A DNA stretch of 37,024 nucleotides. Origin: a virus. The translations under genes and the position numbers were made by a program. The notes beneath the pieces were generated by a model, which saw nothing but the letters and a program-made list of their open reading frames with translations, ran no database searches and was not told the DNA's origin. The stretch covers positions 1 to 37,024 of IMG/VR virus record IMGVR_UViG_3300009285_004575. One strand, written 5' to 3'. Of the stretch, positions 1-7,834 are shown one piece after another; position 1 is the first letter of the stretch; each line of letters begins with the position of its first letter.

Positions 1-174
1 CAATTATTTACAGAAGACTCAAGTAATCCTTTATTAAAAGATCATTCTTTAAAAGGTTCCTTACTTGGATTTAGATCATTTTCGATAACAGGTGATGTCA
101 GAATAATTTACAAAAAGGAAGGTGAAACTGTCAATCTTTTTGACATTGGTAGCCATAATCAAGTCTATAAATAA
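1..174 (+). CDS. RelE/YafQ-like toxin, C-terminal part (5' end outside window)
   Basis: An open frame runs in from the left edge and stops at TAA 172-174, giving 57 residues. The sequence contains LKGSLLGFRSFSITGDVRIIY and ends FDIGSHNQVYK. This matches the end of the RelE/ParE superfamily YafQ-type toxins: the LKG...G.RSF core, the D-RIIY strand carrying an Arg important in this family, and the terminal DIG-H-xVY motif. Such proteins are ribosome-dependent mRNA endonucleases paired with an antitoxin, usually encoded just upstream, which here would be off the window. The family call is from motif recognition. Whether this copy is an active toxin cannot be judged without the N-terminus. Confidence 0.75.
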   Translation, partial: QLFTEDSSNPLLKDHSLKGSLLGFRSFSITGDVRIIYKKEGETVNLFDIGSHNQVYK

Positions 175-323
175 TCTCAATTTTCTTTTATCAATAAAAG
201 ATATAAGAATGCACCTGCAAGCAACCCAAACCCCAAAAACTCCAAATATTGCGGCCAATAAAGAATAGTAATTGATGATTGACCGCTTATTTGCCATCCA
301 TTCGCCCAATTATTGATTAAAAC

Positions 324-761
324 ATGATTAAAAACTATACATCAACCGTACCAATAGAAAGATCAATTAGCCATATAGAATCTAAACTAGTCGCTCACGG
401 TGCTAAAGATATTATGAAAAGATACGATTCTGTGGGCATACTCGAAAGTATCTGTTTCATTATCTTTGTCTCTGGTAGTAATCTTTCGTTTAAATTACCA
501 GCCAAGATAGACGCCTGTTGCGAAATATTAAAATCAAAAATCAAAAGACCCAGAGATGGTACTTACGAAAAAGTCGAGAAACAAGCGGAAAGAACAGCAT
601 GGAAATTGGTATCTGACTGGGTAGATATTCAAATATCAATGATTGAATTGGAACAAGCCGAATTTTTAGAAGTATTTCTACCCTATGCCTATAATCCACA
701 AAAACAACAAACATTTTACGAACAGATACGGGAATCAAAATTTTTGGCATTGACAAAATGA
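324..761 (+). CDS. Conserved phage protein of unknown function
   Basis: The product has 145 residues. It resembles a protein common in environmental phage genomes: an N-terminal VPIERSISHIE segment, a short beta-rich middle (IDACCEILK preceded by FKLPAKI), then a helical AERTAWKLVSDWVDIQI block and VFLPYAYN near the end. I know of no established function for this family, and no catalytic motif or membrane segment is visible. There is no clear Shine-Dalgarno site before ATG 324. Its stop overlaps the next start (ATGA at 758-761), so the two are probably translationally coupled. Confidence 0.7.
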   Translation: MIKNYTSTVPIERSISHIESKLVAHGAKDIMKRYDSVGILESICFIIFVSGSNLSFKLPAKIDACCEILKSKIKRPRDGTYEKVEKQAERTAWKLVSDWVDIQISMIELEQAEFLEVFLPYAYNPQKQQTFYEQIRESKFLALTK

Positions 762-1024
762 AAGATATTTATGAATGGGGACTTATTCCTAGCCATAGAG
801 TCGGGTTATTACATAGATGGACTGTTGGTAGTGGAAAAACATTTCTTCATACTTTGGTATGGGTTTCGTCTTGCGGATTACACTATTGTAATGAACATAA
901 TCGTCCAGAGCCTGGTTTTACAACTGAAGGAATAAAATGTGAAAAATGTCGAAAAGAGCAAAAAAGAGTTAATAAGATTTTAAACATTAACAAAATAAAA
1001 AAGACAATAAATGGGAATGATTAA
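758..1024 (+). CDS. Small hypothetical protein with Cys/His pairs
   Basis: The product has 88 residues and starts inside the stop of the preceding gene (ATGA). The middle contains CGLHYCNEH and later CEKCRKEQ, which together could bind a metal ion. The C-terminus is Lys/Asn-rich and probably disordered. The string VGSGKT resembles a P-loop, but the protein is too short for a nucleotide-binding fold and I do not read it as a Walker A motif. I do not recognise the family. Confidence 0.55.
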   Translation: MKDIYEWGLIPSHRVGLLHRWTVGSGKTFLHTLVWVSSCGLHYCNEHNRPEPGFTTEGIKCEKCRKEQKRVNKILNINKIKKTINGND

Positions 1025-1295
1025 AAAAATAAACTTTCATAAAATCTTTGGAAGCGTAGTCCGTACAATTTTTATCTTTTCTGTCTTCACATTACTTTTT
1101 ATAATATTTCATCACACAATAAAGATTAAAAAATTAGAAAAAGACATAACAGTTTTAAAAGAAGAAATGTCTAATATCTGTGATGCCGGAATGAAAACTG
1201 TTGAAGGATTAATGAATAATCAGGACGGACTTATCGAAGCATTTAATGAAATTCAGAAATTAAAACAGACACAAAAGGGAATGATATACCACTGA
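1011..1295 (+). CDS. Small membrane-anchored coiled-coil protein
   Basis: The product has 94 residues (92 if ATG 1017 is used). One hydrophobic segment lies at about residues 15-33 (IFIFSVFTLLFIIF), preceded by basic residues. The rest is a heptad-like helix (IKKLEKDITVLKEEM...LIEAFNEIQKLKQT). This layout suggests an inner-membrane anchor with a soluble coiled coil. The stop TGA at 1293-1295 overlaps the next start (TGATG). Function is unknown; a spanin or holin-associated role is possible, but no specific signature supports it. Confidence 0.55.
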   Translation: MGMIKKINFHKIFGSVVRTIFIFSVFTLLFIIFHHTIKIKKLEKDITVLKEEMSNICDAGMKTVEGLMNNQDGLIEAFNEIQKLKQTQKGMIYH

Positions 1296-1441
1296 TGCTA
1301 TTAATAAAACAAATACTTGTTACCGTTTCGATTCTTTCGTATTCTGGAATAATATATTCTGAAACGAACGACAATAAACGTGTTAGAGTTCTAATGGCTT
1401 TGATTCCATTAATTGTTTTGCCTGTTATTTGGTTTTTATAA
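1295..1441 (+). CDS. Very small membrane protein (48 aa)
   Basis: ATG 1295 overlaps the stop of the upstream coiled-coil gene and the frame runs to TAA 1439-1441. The product has two hydrophobic stretches, ILVTVSILSYSGIIY and VLMALIPLIVLPVIWFL, separated by a charged turn SETNDNKRVR, so a two-helix hairpin is likely. It fits exactly between its neighbours and is translationally coupled, which favours a real gene. A holin-like role is possible from size and topology only. Confidence 0.45.
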   Translation: MLLIKQILVTVSILSYSGIIYSETNDNKRVRVLMALIPLIVLPVIWFL

Positions 1442-1446
1442 ACAAG

Positions 1447-1650
1447 ATGGAATTTGATAAATACTTACAATCCCAAGCCGTAATTCATTGGAATAACATA
1501 GTAAAAAAGTTAAGAGAAGAAGCGAGAAAATTAAAAGAACAAGAAATGAAACGATTAAGATTGTTGCAAGAAACTACTGATTTTATAAATGAATGCAATA
1601 GAGATTTAGACAATATCGAAAGAATATTTTTCGTAGAAAGGGAAAACTAA
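1447..1650 (+). CDS. Small charged helical protein
   Basis: I start the gene at ATG 1447 (67 residues, MEFDKYLQ...). An in-frame TTG at 1429 would add six residues overlapping the previous gene. The sequence is almost wholly helical and Lys/Glu-rich (KKLREEARKLKEQEMKRLRLL), so a coiled coil is likely. There are no catalytic motifs, and no family was recognised. Four bases separate it from the DUF3310 gene. Confidence 0.5.
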   Translation: MEFDKYLQSQAVIHWNNIVKKLREEARKLKEQEMKRLRLLQETTDFINECNRDLDNIERIFFVEREN

Positions 1651-1653
1651 ACA

Positions 1654-1860
1654 ATGACAACAGACAATATAAATCATCCGCCACATTACAAATCAAACGG
1701 TATGGAAGCTATTGACGTGATAGAGGCGTTTGGTCTTGGATTTCATCTTGGTAATGCCATGAAATACATTCTTAGAGCTGGCAGAAAAACAGAAGACGAT
1801 ACGGAAGATACAAAAAAGGCTATTTGGTATTTAAATCGTTATTTAGGAGAAAAACAGTGA
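1654..1860 (+). CDS. DUF3310 phage protein
   Basis: The product has 68 residues. It carries the DUF3310 pattern seen in many phages: an N-terminal NHPPHYKSNGMEAIDVIEAF block, the G--GNAMKYILRAG core, and a KKAIWYLNRYL helix near the end. Members are short phage proteins sometimes annotated as nucleotide kinase-like, but that activity is not established for most. It lies directly upstream of thyX, whose GTG start overlaps its stop (1857-1860), so an association with nucleotide metabolism is a reasonable inference. Confidence 0.85.
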   Translation: MTTDNINHPPHYKSNGMEAIDVIEAFGLGFHLGNAMKYILRAGRKTEDDTEDTKKAIWYLNRYLGEKQ

Positions 1861-3395
1861 AAATAATTAAACCGTCAATTGAAATTTTAGACGTATTAGA
1901 CCAAACCACTATTTTGAAAAGATTGGAATTAGTTGGAAGGACTTGCTATAAATCAGAAGATAAAATAACCGATAATTCTTGTGTTGAGTTTATCAGAAAG
2001 ATTATTAAGTCTGGACACCATTCCATAATTGAACATTACGATATTTCGGTTAGAGTAATATGTGATAGGGGCGTTACCCACGAAATAGTTAGACATAGAA
2101 TAGCCAGCTATGCTCAGGAATCTACACGATATTGTATATCGGGAGACATGGGTTTATCTTTTAAAAATCCTCATCAAAAATTTACTGTGAGCCAACTTTA
2201 TAACAATCGAATTAACTCAAAAAATAATTCGTGGAAAAGAATGTTTATTAAACAACTTAACGAAGACACCGGATATATCACTTTTGACAAAATAAAAAAT
2301 ATTGTTTATACAGGATTTAAAGAGGTAGTAAAAATTACTACTTCTCTTGGGTATTCTCTTATTGTTACGCCAGATCATAGAATAAAAACCAGTTATGGAT
2401 ATGCAAGGGCAGACAGTTTAGCGGGAAGGGAGATAGCTGTAAATGGAATTGGAATTTGTACAACAAAACATGCCTACCAAGATAAAGATTGGCTTAAATA
2501 TCACTATATTGTGTTAAACAAAACAGCAGTACAAATTGCCAATGATTTAAAAGCTAGTACCTCTGCCGTTAAGAAATGGATAAGATTGCATGGCTTTGCG
2601 AATACTAAACCAAAAAGCTATTGGAATAAGGGAAGAAAACCCTGGAATAAAGGACTTACCGAAAGCAATGATATAAGAATCAAAAAACAAGGAGATGCCC
2701 TACGAAAATTCGGATATAGAAAAGGAGAAAAAAAAAGACAGAAAACAATATCTATAAGAACTTATCATAAAACCGTAAAAGATAAATGTGTTTTGTGTGG
2801 AGGTTGTTTATCCCTTCATGTTCACCACAAAAACAGCAACAGGATGGATAATTGTACTGACAATTTGATAACCTTATGCCCCTCTTGTCATGGGGGTGTC
2901 CATAATAAAAATCTATCATTTGTATATTTTGATAAAGTAGTATCCATAGAAAAATTGCCTAATACTATTCCTGTTTATGATATTGAGATGGGAGGGCAAT
3001 ATCATAATTTTGTAGCAAACGGTGTGGTTGTGCATAACTGTAATTATGCAAGCGGTAAATTTGGAAATGAAATCACTGTTATTGAACCTTGTTTTTGGAA
3101 TATAGATAACGATGAAAAGATGTTAGTATGGGAATTAGTCATAAAAGCCTCAGAAGCCGCATATCTCAAACTTATAGAACTTGGAGCAACTCCACAAGAA
3201 GCGAGGAGTGTGCTTCCAAATTCTTTGAAAACAGAAATAATTGTTAAATTCAATCTTCGAGAATGGAGACATTTCTTAACTTTGAGAACTTCTAGGGCTG
3301 CTCATCCACAAATGAGAGAAGTGACAAACATGATACTAACAGAGTTTAAATCAAAATTACCAATTATTTTTGAGGATATATCCAATGAAAATTAA
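1857..3395 (+). CDS. thyX: Flavin-dependent thymidylate synthase ThyX, interrupted by an HNH intein
   Basis: The start is GTG 1857, preceded by AGGAGA at 1845-1850; the frame gives 512 residues. Removing residues 93-394 leaves 210, a normal ThyX length. The extein carries the ThyX signature RHRIASYAQESTR (residues 79-91) and the later WRHFLTLRTS...AHPQMREV block. ThyX makes dTMP from dUMP using FAD, NADPH and methylenetetrahydrofolate. The intein sits right after the signature: the extein reads ESTRY then, after splicing, CNYASGKFGNE. The gene follows DUF3310 and its stop overlaps the ATPase gene start. Phages often carry thyX to make dTMP independently of the host. Confidence 0.93.
   Translation: MKIIKPSIEILDVLDQTTILKRLELVGRTCYKSEDKITDNSCVEFIRKIIKSGHHSIIEHYDISVRVICDRGVTHEIVRHRIASYAQESTRYCISGDMGLSFKNPHQKFTVSQLYNNRINSKNNSWKRMFIKQLNEDTGYITFDKIKNIVYTGFKEVVKITTSLGYSLIVTPDHRIKTSYGYARADSLAGREIAVNGIGICTTKHAYQDKDWLKYHYIVLNKTAVQIANDLKASTSAVKKWIRLHGFANTKPKSYWNKGRKPWNKGLTESNDIRIKKQGDALRKFGYRKGEKKRQKTISIRTYHKTVKDKCVLCGGCLSLHVHHKNSNRMDNCTDNLITLCPSCHGGVHNKNLSFVYFDKVVSIEKLPNTIPVYDIEMGGQYHNFVANGVVVHNCNYASGKFGNEITVIEPCFWNIDNDEKMLVWELVIKASEAAYLKLIELGATPQEARSVLPNSLKTEIIVKFNLREWRHFLTLRTSRAAHPQMREVTNMILTEFKSKLPIIFEDISNEN
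2133..3038 (+). mobile_element. Intein with HNH homing endonuclease in ThyX (302 aa)
   Basis: The intein begins with Cys (TGT 2133) and ends with His-Asn (CAT AAC 3033-3038), followed by Cys as the +1 residue. A splicing block B is visible as IVTPDHRIKTSYG, and block F as VYDIEMGGQYHNFVANG then VVVHN. All residues for class 1 splicing are present: Cys1, the block B Thr/His, penultimate His, terminal Asn and Cys+1. The inserted nuclease domain has paired Cys and HVHHKNSNRMDN followed by CPSCHGG, an HNH motif with a zinc-binding pair. A helix-turn-helix and NUMOD-like stretch (IANDLKASTSAVKKWI, then NKGRKPWNKGL) probably recognises DNA. Both splicing and homing look intact. Confidence 0.93.
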
Positions 3396-4695
3396 AAGTA
3401 TTAAATTGGAAAATTTTGCAAAATATTCACATATTGAAGTATCTTTTGATAAAAATGTCACTTATTTAATAGGAAACAACGGTGCTGGTAAAACCACGCT
3501 GGGTCTTAACGCTATATGGTTTTTATTTTGTGGAATTGCTGAAAAAAGTAGCAAAGGCAATAATCCTTTAATTGCGGAGCGATTCAGGTTTATTGGTGAA
3601 AATGGTGCTTCGGCTAAAGGTGAAATGGTACTGATAGACGAGGTGCGAAAAGTAAAAATCAAAGTTATACGAAAATTGACCAAAGATGGCACTTCGTTAA
3701 GTTTTGAAGCTCCCGAAGGCTTAGTATTAAATCAGGAATGGCTCAATGATTTATTCAATGTATTTTTAATCTCTCCCCGATCCTTCCTTGCCTTAGATAG
3801 TAAAAAACAGACCGAAGCGTTAGGTATTGATACGAGTAAATTTGACGCTGAACTTGAAAATCTTAAATCGGAACACACCTATACCAATCGAGAATTAAAA
3901 AGCATCGGATCACTTGAAGCGGTTCTACCCACCGATGAAGTCGATATAGAATCTCTGATCGAAACCAAAAACAATATGGTAAGTTTCAATACGAAACAAA
4001 TAGCATTAGAACAAAACATTGTGAGGAATAAAGAAAAGTTAAAATTGTGCGAACAAGAACTGGACGGATTGATAAAACAAAAAATAGAAATAGAACAAAA
4101 AATTGAAAAATTAGACAACAAAATACAAGCTGGCGAAAAACATATATCGTCCATGCCTCGACCCGAAGAACTAAGAAGCATGGAACAAATAGACAACGAA
4201 ATTAAAGAAGCTACCCAAAACAATAATAAAAACATTGCTTATCGAAACTATCTGCAACAGAAGCAAAAACATGACCAGAAATTAACCGAGTTGAATAATA
4301 ATAAAGAGAAGCAATCCGAAGTAATAAAGAACCGCATAGATTATATCCGATCCAAAAAGCTACCATTTGACAATCTCGAAATAAACGAAAATGGTGAATT
4401 ATTATTATCCGGTAAACCTATCAAAGAGCAATATTTCGCTACGGGTGAGTTATTAAAGATAGTGCCTGTGTTGATTAGCTCGCTCAATCCTGAATTAAAA
4501 TATGTATTTATACAGCAATTTAACCTTCTCGATGAAAAACAACAAAAAATAGTTGAGGAATATTTGGTTGACAAGGGATTCCAGCTAGTAGCCGAGATCG
4601 TAGGCGAAAAAGAAATAGAGAGTAAGCACTGTATAGTTTTGAAGGATATGCACCTAGTAACTAAGAAAGAAAATGTTGCAGAGAATATATTATGA
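3385..4695 (+). CDS. SMC/RecF/Rad50-like ATPase with coiled coil
   Basis: ATG 3385 is chosen because it overlaps the thyX stop and follows TGAGGA. The product has 436 residues. The N-terminus IKSIKLENFAKYSHIEVSF followed by LIGNNGAGKTTLG (Walker A, about residues 30-38) is the classic head of AAA_23/SbcC-like proteins. Residues about 190-330 form a Lys/Glu/Asn-rich coiled coil. The C-terminal head is short. The expected Walker B appears as YVFIQQFNLLD with no clear Asp-Glu pair, so ATP hydrolysis may be weak or differ. Phage homologues are usually assigned to recombination or DNA-end processing; no nuclease partner (SbcD-like) is visible nearby. Confidence 0.75.
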   Translation: MKIKSIKLENFAKYSHIEVSFDKNVTYLIGNNGAGKTTLGLNAIWFLFCGIAEKSSKGNNPLIAERFRFIGENGASAKGEMVLIDEVRKVKIKVIRKLTKDGTSLSFEAPEGLVLNQEWLNDLFNVFLISPRSFLALDSKKQTEALGIDTSKFDAELENLKSEHTYTNRELKSIGSLEAVLPTDEVDIESLIETKNNMVSFNTKQIALEQNIVRNKEKLKLCEQELDGLIKQKIEIEQKIEKLDNKIQAGEKHISSMPRPEELRSMEQIDNEIKEATQNNNKNIAYRNYLQQKQKHDQKLTELNNNKEKQSEVIKNRIDYIRSKKLPFDNLEINENGELLLSGKPIKEQYFATGELLKIVPVLISSLNPELKYVFIQQFNLLDEKQQKIVEEYLVDKGFQLVAEIVGEKEIESKHCIVLKDMHLVTKKENVAENIL

Positions 4696-4934
4696 ATAAA
4701 CTTGAGGAAAAACATATAACCTTCAAGAGACCTGATAGATGTCAATTCTGTAAACAGCGAATGTATTACATTGACGATAAAAGACATATTTCTGAAAGAG
4801 AAATCAGAGTAATTAAAAAATCGAAAAAAGATTATGATAGTTTTTATGTTCATTGGAAATGCTGGAAGGCAGGACTGAAAATAATCAAAAACACGATAGG
4901 ATCATACGAGTTATGGTATGAGGATTTGAAATGA
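4692..4934 (+). CDS. Small putative zinc-binding protein
   Basis: The product has 80 residues and overlaps the ATPase stop by four bases (ATGA). Its motifs are CQFCKQRMYYID near residue 17 and HWKCWKAGL near residue 55, giving a CxxC...HxxC set that could hold one zinc ion. It is basic between the pairs (REIRVIKKSKK), compatible with nucleic-acid contact. I do not recognise the family. Confidence 0.6.
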   Translation: MNKLEEKHITFKRPDRCQFCKQRMYYIDDKRHISEREIRVIKKSKKDYDSFYVHWKCWKAGLKIIKNTIGSYELWYEDLK

Positions 4935-5134
4935 CCATAATCAAATCAAATAAATCTGGCAGTTCTAAAAAAGACTACGAATTTACCGAAAAGCAGAAAT
5001 TTGTAGCCAAGTTAATTTCCGATTATGGATTAGATCGGATAGAAGCAGTTAAATGGTGCTGGGTATTTAAAGCGTTTGGTGTTGAAACGTGCGAAGAAGC
5101 ATTTGAAAAATATGAAATGAAAGCAAATCAATGA
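4931..5134 (+). CDS. Small hypothetical protein
   Basis: The product has 67 residues and starts in the overlap ATGA with the upstream gene. It is predicted helical (FTEKQKFVAKLISDYGLDRIEAVKWCWVFKAFG, in two helices), with an acidic C-terminus. The pattern resembles a small helical bundle. No family recognised. Confidence 0.5.
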   Translation: MTIIKSNKSGSSKKDYEFTEKQKFVAKLISDYGLDRIEAVKWCWVFKAFGVETCEEAFEKYEMKANQ

Positions 5135-5157
5135 AAATACAGAAAAGGAATTAAATC

Positions 5158-5634
5158 GTGGTAGAAGCTGCTTTCGGTAATATATGGGACTTCCATTCGC
5201 AAGGCAAATGGATTGTTATAACTACCAACGGTACTGTTAAGTCTGATGGGTCGTGTGTAATGGGACGTGGCGTAGCGAAACAGGCAAAAGAAAAACATCC
5301 ATCGTTACCGTTTTGTGTTGGCGATATGATTAAACGAAACGGAAACCATGTTTATATGTTTCCTCAATATAAAATTATTACATTTCCAGTCAAACATAAT
5401 TGGTATGAAAAAGCCGATATTAATTTAATCGAACAAAGCACAAAAGAACTCAAAGAGATGATATTGCAATTAGACCAGAATGTTTCGTTACCAAGCGATA
5501 CATTCTTTTATATGGTTCGTCCAGGCTGTGGTAATGGACAGTTGAATTGGAAAGACGTGAAGCCTATTCTTGAAAAATATTTAGACAATCATTTCATTGT
5601 TGTGGAAATAAATACGAAACAAGGAGAGAGATAA
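5158..5634 (+). CDS. Macro domain protein (ADP-ribose binding/processing)
   Basis: The start is GTG 5158 with AAAAGGA upstream; the product has 158 residues. Macro-domain features are visible in order: WIVITTNGTVKSDGSCVMGRGVA (first strand and the ligand-binding Asn/Gly loop), the helix KQAKEKHPSLP, and RPGCGNGQLNWKDVKPILEKY (the glycine-rich phosphate loop and final helix). Family members bind ADP-ribose or hydrolyse ADP-ribose-1''-phosphate and related conjugates. In a phage with an RNA ligase (17635), a role in clearing 2'-phosphate/cyclic-phosphate products or in reversing host ADP-ribosylation defence is plausible, but this is inference. Confidence 0.8.
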   Translation: MVEAAFGNIWDFHSQGKWIVITTNGTVKSDGSCVMGRGVAKQAKEKHPSLPFCVGDMIKRNGNHVYMFPQYKIITFPVKHNWYEKADINLIEQSTKELKEMILQLDQNVSLPSDTFFYMVRPGCGNGQLNWKDVKPILEKYLDNHFIVVEINTKQGER

Positions 5635-5640
5635 CGAAAA

Positions 5641-6264
5641 ATGATAGACCTTGAAAAATTTTGTAGAAAAAGTCATTATACAGGAACATTAAATGAACCG
5701 TTTAGCGATAATGACTATACTTATGCTTCTGATGGTTCTATAATAATCAGGGTTGATAAAATTCAAGAAATGACAGAGAAAGATACTCATTCTAATAAAG
5801 CAAAAGAACTGTTTGAAAAAAATAAAATTAATGGAAATGAAATATGGACTGATCTGCCTAAATTTGAAGTAATAGAAAAAAATTGTACCGAATGTGTTGG
5901 CACTGGCAAAATTATTATATGCAAAGAATGTAATAGCACTGGAAGTTTAGAATTTAGTAGCAATTATAACGATTATGATGTTGAGTGTAAGTCTTGTTTT
6001 GGTAAAGATATTAAAGATGAAAAATGCGAAGATTGTGACGGTACTGGCAAATATAAAGAATATTCAAATCCTGTTATAGAAGTTCCTATAAGAAAAGATG
6101 GAAATTTAGAACAAATCGAAATAATAATAAATGGTAAATATCTGGAAATGATACAAGACTTGCCGAACATCAAAATAGCATTGCAAGGTGAAAAAGAACT
6201 TATAAAATTAAAATTTGATGGCGGTATCGGATTGCCGATGCCGATAGAACGAGGAAAGCCTTAA
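5641..6264 (+). CDS. Phage protein with DnaJ-type zinc-finger repeats
   Basis: The product has 207 residues, with AAGGAGAGA about 12 bases upstream. The N-terminal part (PFSDNDYTYASDGSIIIRV) matches a recurring phage protein that then carries a DnaJ-like cysteine-rich region. Four CxxCxGxG-type repeats are visible: CTECVGTGK, CKECNSTGS, CKSCFGKDI (degenerate) and CEDCDGTGK. That is enough to bind two zinc ions. There is no J domain, so it is not a DnaJ co-chaperone. The C-terminal part is beta-rich. Function is unknown. The stop overlaps the radical SAM start. Confidence 0.7.
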   Translation: MIDLEKFCRKSHYTGTLNEPFSDNDYTYASDGSIIIRVDKIQEMTEKDTHSNKAKELFEKNKINGNEIWTDLPKFEVIEKNCTECVGTGKIIICKECNSTGSLEFSSNYNDYDVECKSCFGKDIKDEKCEDCDGTGKYKEYSNPVIEVPIRKDGNLEQIEIIINGKYLEMIQDLPNIKIALQGEKELIKLKFDGGIGLPMPIERGKP

Positions 6265-7256
6265 TGCTTCCAAACAAAAATAACTTTTGTGGTGGTAATT
6301 TCTTCGATTGGATCGAAGTAATGCTCATTGATAAATGTAATGGGACTTGTTCGTGGTGTATAGAAAACGAAGGATATAAACCGAAAAAAGTAGCAACGTG
6401 GCAGAAATTACTCGAAAAATTAATACAATCAAATAAAAAAAATATCATATTTCTTGGCGGAGAACCAACACTTTATAAAGACCTTCGGCTCTTGATTACA
6501 AATTTATATTTAGTAAATAAAAATACATACATTACTACAAATGGTAGTTTGTTATGTGCAGAATATATAGAAAATAATCTGCCTGGATTGACTGGAATTA
6601 ACATATCTATTCATCATTATCATTTAGGTATGAACAAACAAATAACTGGCATAAAATTAGAAGAATATCTGTTTCGTAGTGCAATTAGCAAAGCAAAAGA
6701 ATTAAATATAAAAGTACGATTAAATTGTAATGTCATTAAAAAATATATAGACAACGAAAATGAAGTTAATAAGTATATAGAATTTGCCAAAAATATTGGC
6801 GCAAATAATGTGCGATTCGCAGAATTAAAACACGATGATAAAAATTTTATAGATATGGCTGAAATATTAAATTATAAATACGGATTAAACGATGATCCTT
6901 TTTCCAATGGATGTATCAGAGATGTTGTAATAAATAACATGCCAATAAATTTTAGACAAATGTGTGGTCTACAAACAACGAAAAGAATTGTTCCAGAAAA
7001 TCCTGAGCAAATTAGTAAAAAAGTATTATATTATGATGGTAACTTTTACAATGGTTGGCAAGCCGAAAAAGAGGAAGATATGAAAAAAACAAAAAAAGAA
7101 ACAAAAGCGGTTAAAGATTTTACTGAAACTGACAAATTATTAAGAGAATTGAAAAATGGGAAAATTACATTAAAAGAAGCAAAAATAAAGATGAATGTCA
7201 TTCTTGAAGAAACAGAGAAAATTGCTGTGGCTGCTTCCGGTGGATGTAATTACTAA
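6264..7256 (+). CDS. Radical SAM protein with unusual C-terminal tail
   Basis: The product has 330 residues. The [4Fe-4S] motif is CNGTCSWC (CxxxCxxC, residues about 25-32), followed by FLGGEPTL for SAM contact, ITTNGS and a TIM-barrel-like pattern of strands. Towards the end come FRQMCGLQTTKR and KVLYYDGNFYNGW, which look like the usual end of phage members. About 65 residues follow that I do not expect in the family: a charged helical region starting at an internal Met (ATG 7081) and ending AVAASGGCNY. The substrate cannot be named. It is not QueE-like, because the cysteine spacing is standard rather than the QueE CX14CX2C form. Confidence 0.8.
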   Translation: MLPNKNNFCGGNFFDWIEVMLIDKCNGTCSWCIENEGYKPKKVATWQKLLEKLIQSNKKNIIFLGGEPTLYKDLRLLITNLYLVNKNTYITTNGSLLCAEYIENNLPGLTGINISIHHYHLGMNKQITGIKLEEYLFRSAISKAKELNIKVRLNCNVIKKYIDNENEVNKYIEFAKNIGANNVRFAELKHDDKNFIDMAEILNYKYGLNDDPFSNGCIRDVVINNMPINFRQMCGLQTTKRIVPENPEQISKKVLYYDGNFYNGWQAEKEEDMKKTKKETKAVKDFTETDKLLRELKNGKITLKEAKIKMNVILEETEKIAVAASGGCNY

Positions 7257-7266
7257 AAAAACAAAC

Positions 7267-7335
7267 AAGGCTATGACAATACTGATTAAATATCTTGTTG
7301 GGAGATGTGGTATTTATGGTATTGTTCATAGCCTT
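7267..7335 (+). ncRNA. Long hairpin between radical SAM gene and next gene
   Basis: The arms AAGGCTATGACAATAC (7267-7282) and GTATTGTTCATAGCCTT (7319-7335) pair over 16 bp with one bulged T. The loop contains a second short pairing (AAATA/TATTT and TCT/AGA), making one extended hairpin. No U-tract follows, so it is not a standard terminator. It may protect the 3' end of the mRNA, be a processing site or be a small RNA. It is not tRNA-like: there is no T-loop and no seven-base acceptor. Confidence 0.4.
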
Positions 7336-7355
7336 ATGTTCAGAAAGGATGAATC

Positions 7356-7541
7356 GTGAAAAACAAAGAAGTGTTGATTACCCTGACTTACAAATATGAA
7401 ATTAATCCTGAAAATTATCCCGAAGGACTTACGACAAAACAAATGATAGAAATGGATATAAAATCCTTTCGAGAAGATCCAGACGCATTGTTTGAATTGG
7501 TAGGCGATTCTCCGTTGACAATTTCTGGTAAAATAATCTAA
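7356..7541 (+). CDS. Small conserved phage protein
   Basis: The product has 61 residues with GTG start 7356, preceded by AGAAAGGA. The sequence VLITLTYKYEINPENYPEGL followed by TKQMIEMDIKSFREDP resembles a short beta-then-helix protein found next to similar small genes in other phages. Function is unknown. No metal-binding or catalytic residues stand out. Confidence 0.6.
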   Translation: MKNKEVLITLTYKYEINPENYPEGLTTKQMIEMDIKSFREDPDALFELVGDSPLTISGKII

Positions 7542-7564
7542 AAAATAATGAAAGGAGCGGTGGC

Positions 7565-7816
7565 GTGGCTACAACAAAAAACGAAATCGATGATTATTTC
7601 AAAGAACGTGGCAATTATGGGTTAATCCAGGTATCTTGTTGTGGAAAATGTAAATATTGTATAAATAATGAGTTGAAAACAATGACTACCAACAGGGTCT
7701 TTGCTACTTATCGTTATGTTTCTTTTTGTAAATATTGGAGTGATAAAAAGCCACCACCTTCTGGATATTTTGTTATTGATCGTTCGGGGCTTTGCGATAA
7801 ATTTAAAAAAATATAA
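7565..7816 (+). CDS. Small Cys-rich protein
   Basis: The product has 83 residues, GTG start, with a strong AAAGGAG site. Its cysteine pattern is CCGKCKYC near residue 25, then FCKYW near residue 55 and a final GLCDKF, typical of short phage metal-binding proteins. The leader and first codons are nearly the same as those of the next gene (see findings). Function is unknown. Confidence 0.6.
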   Translation: MATTKNEIDDYFKERGNYGLIQVSCCGKCKYCINNELKTMTTNRVFATYRYVSFCKYWSDKKPPPSGYFVIDRSGLCDKFKKI

Positions 7817-7834
7817 AAAGAAAGGAACGGTGAT

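Noticed and set aside
76-309. Minus-strand ORF of 77 codons with a hydrophobic segment
   Set aside because: It overlaps the end of the toxin gene, has no ribosome site, and would be the only minus-strand gene in the window.
758-1024. P-loop ATPase from VGSGKT
   Set aside because: The protein has only 88 residues and lacks Walker B and the surrounding fold; chance match.
7267-7335. tRNA gene
   Set aside because: There is a long stem but no cloverleaf arms, no T-loop consensus and no CCA-like end.
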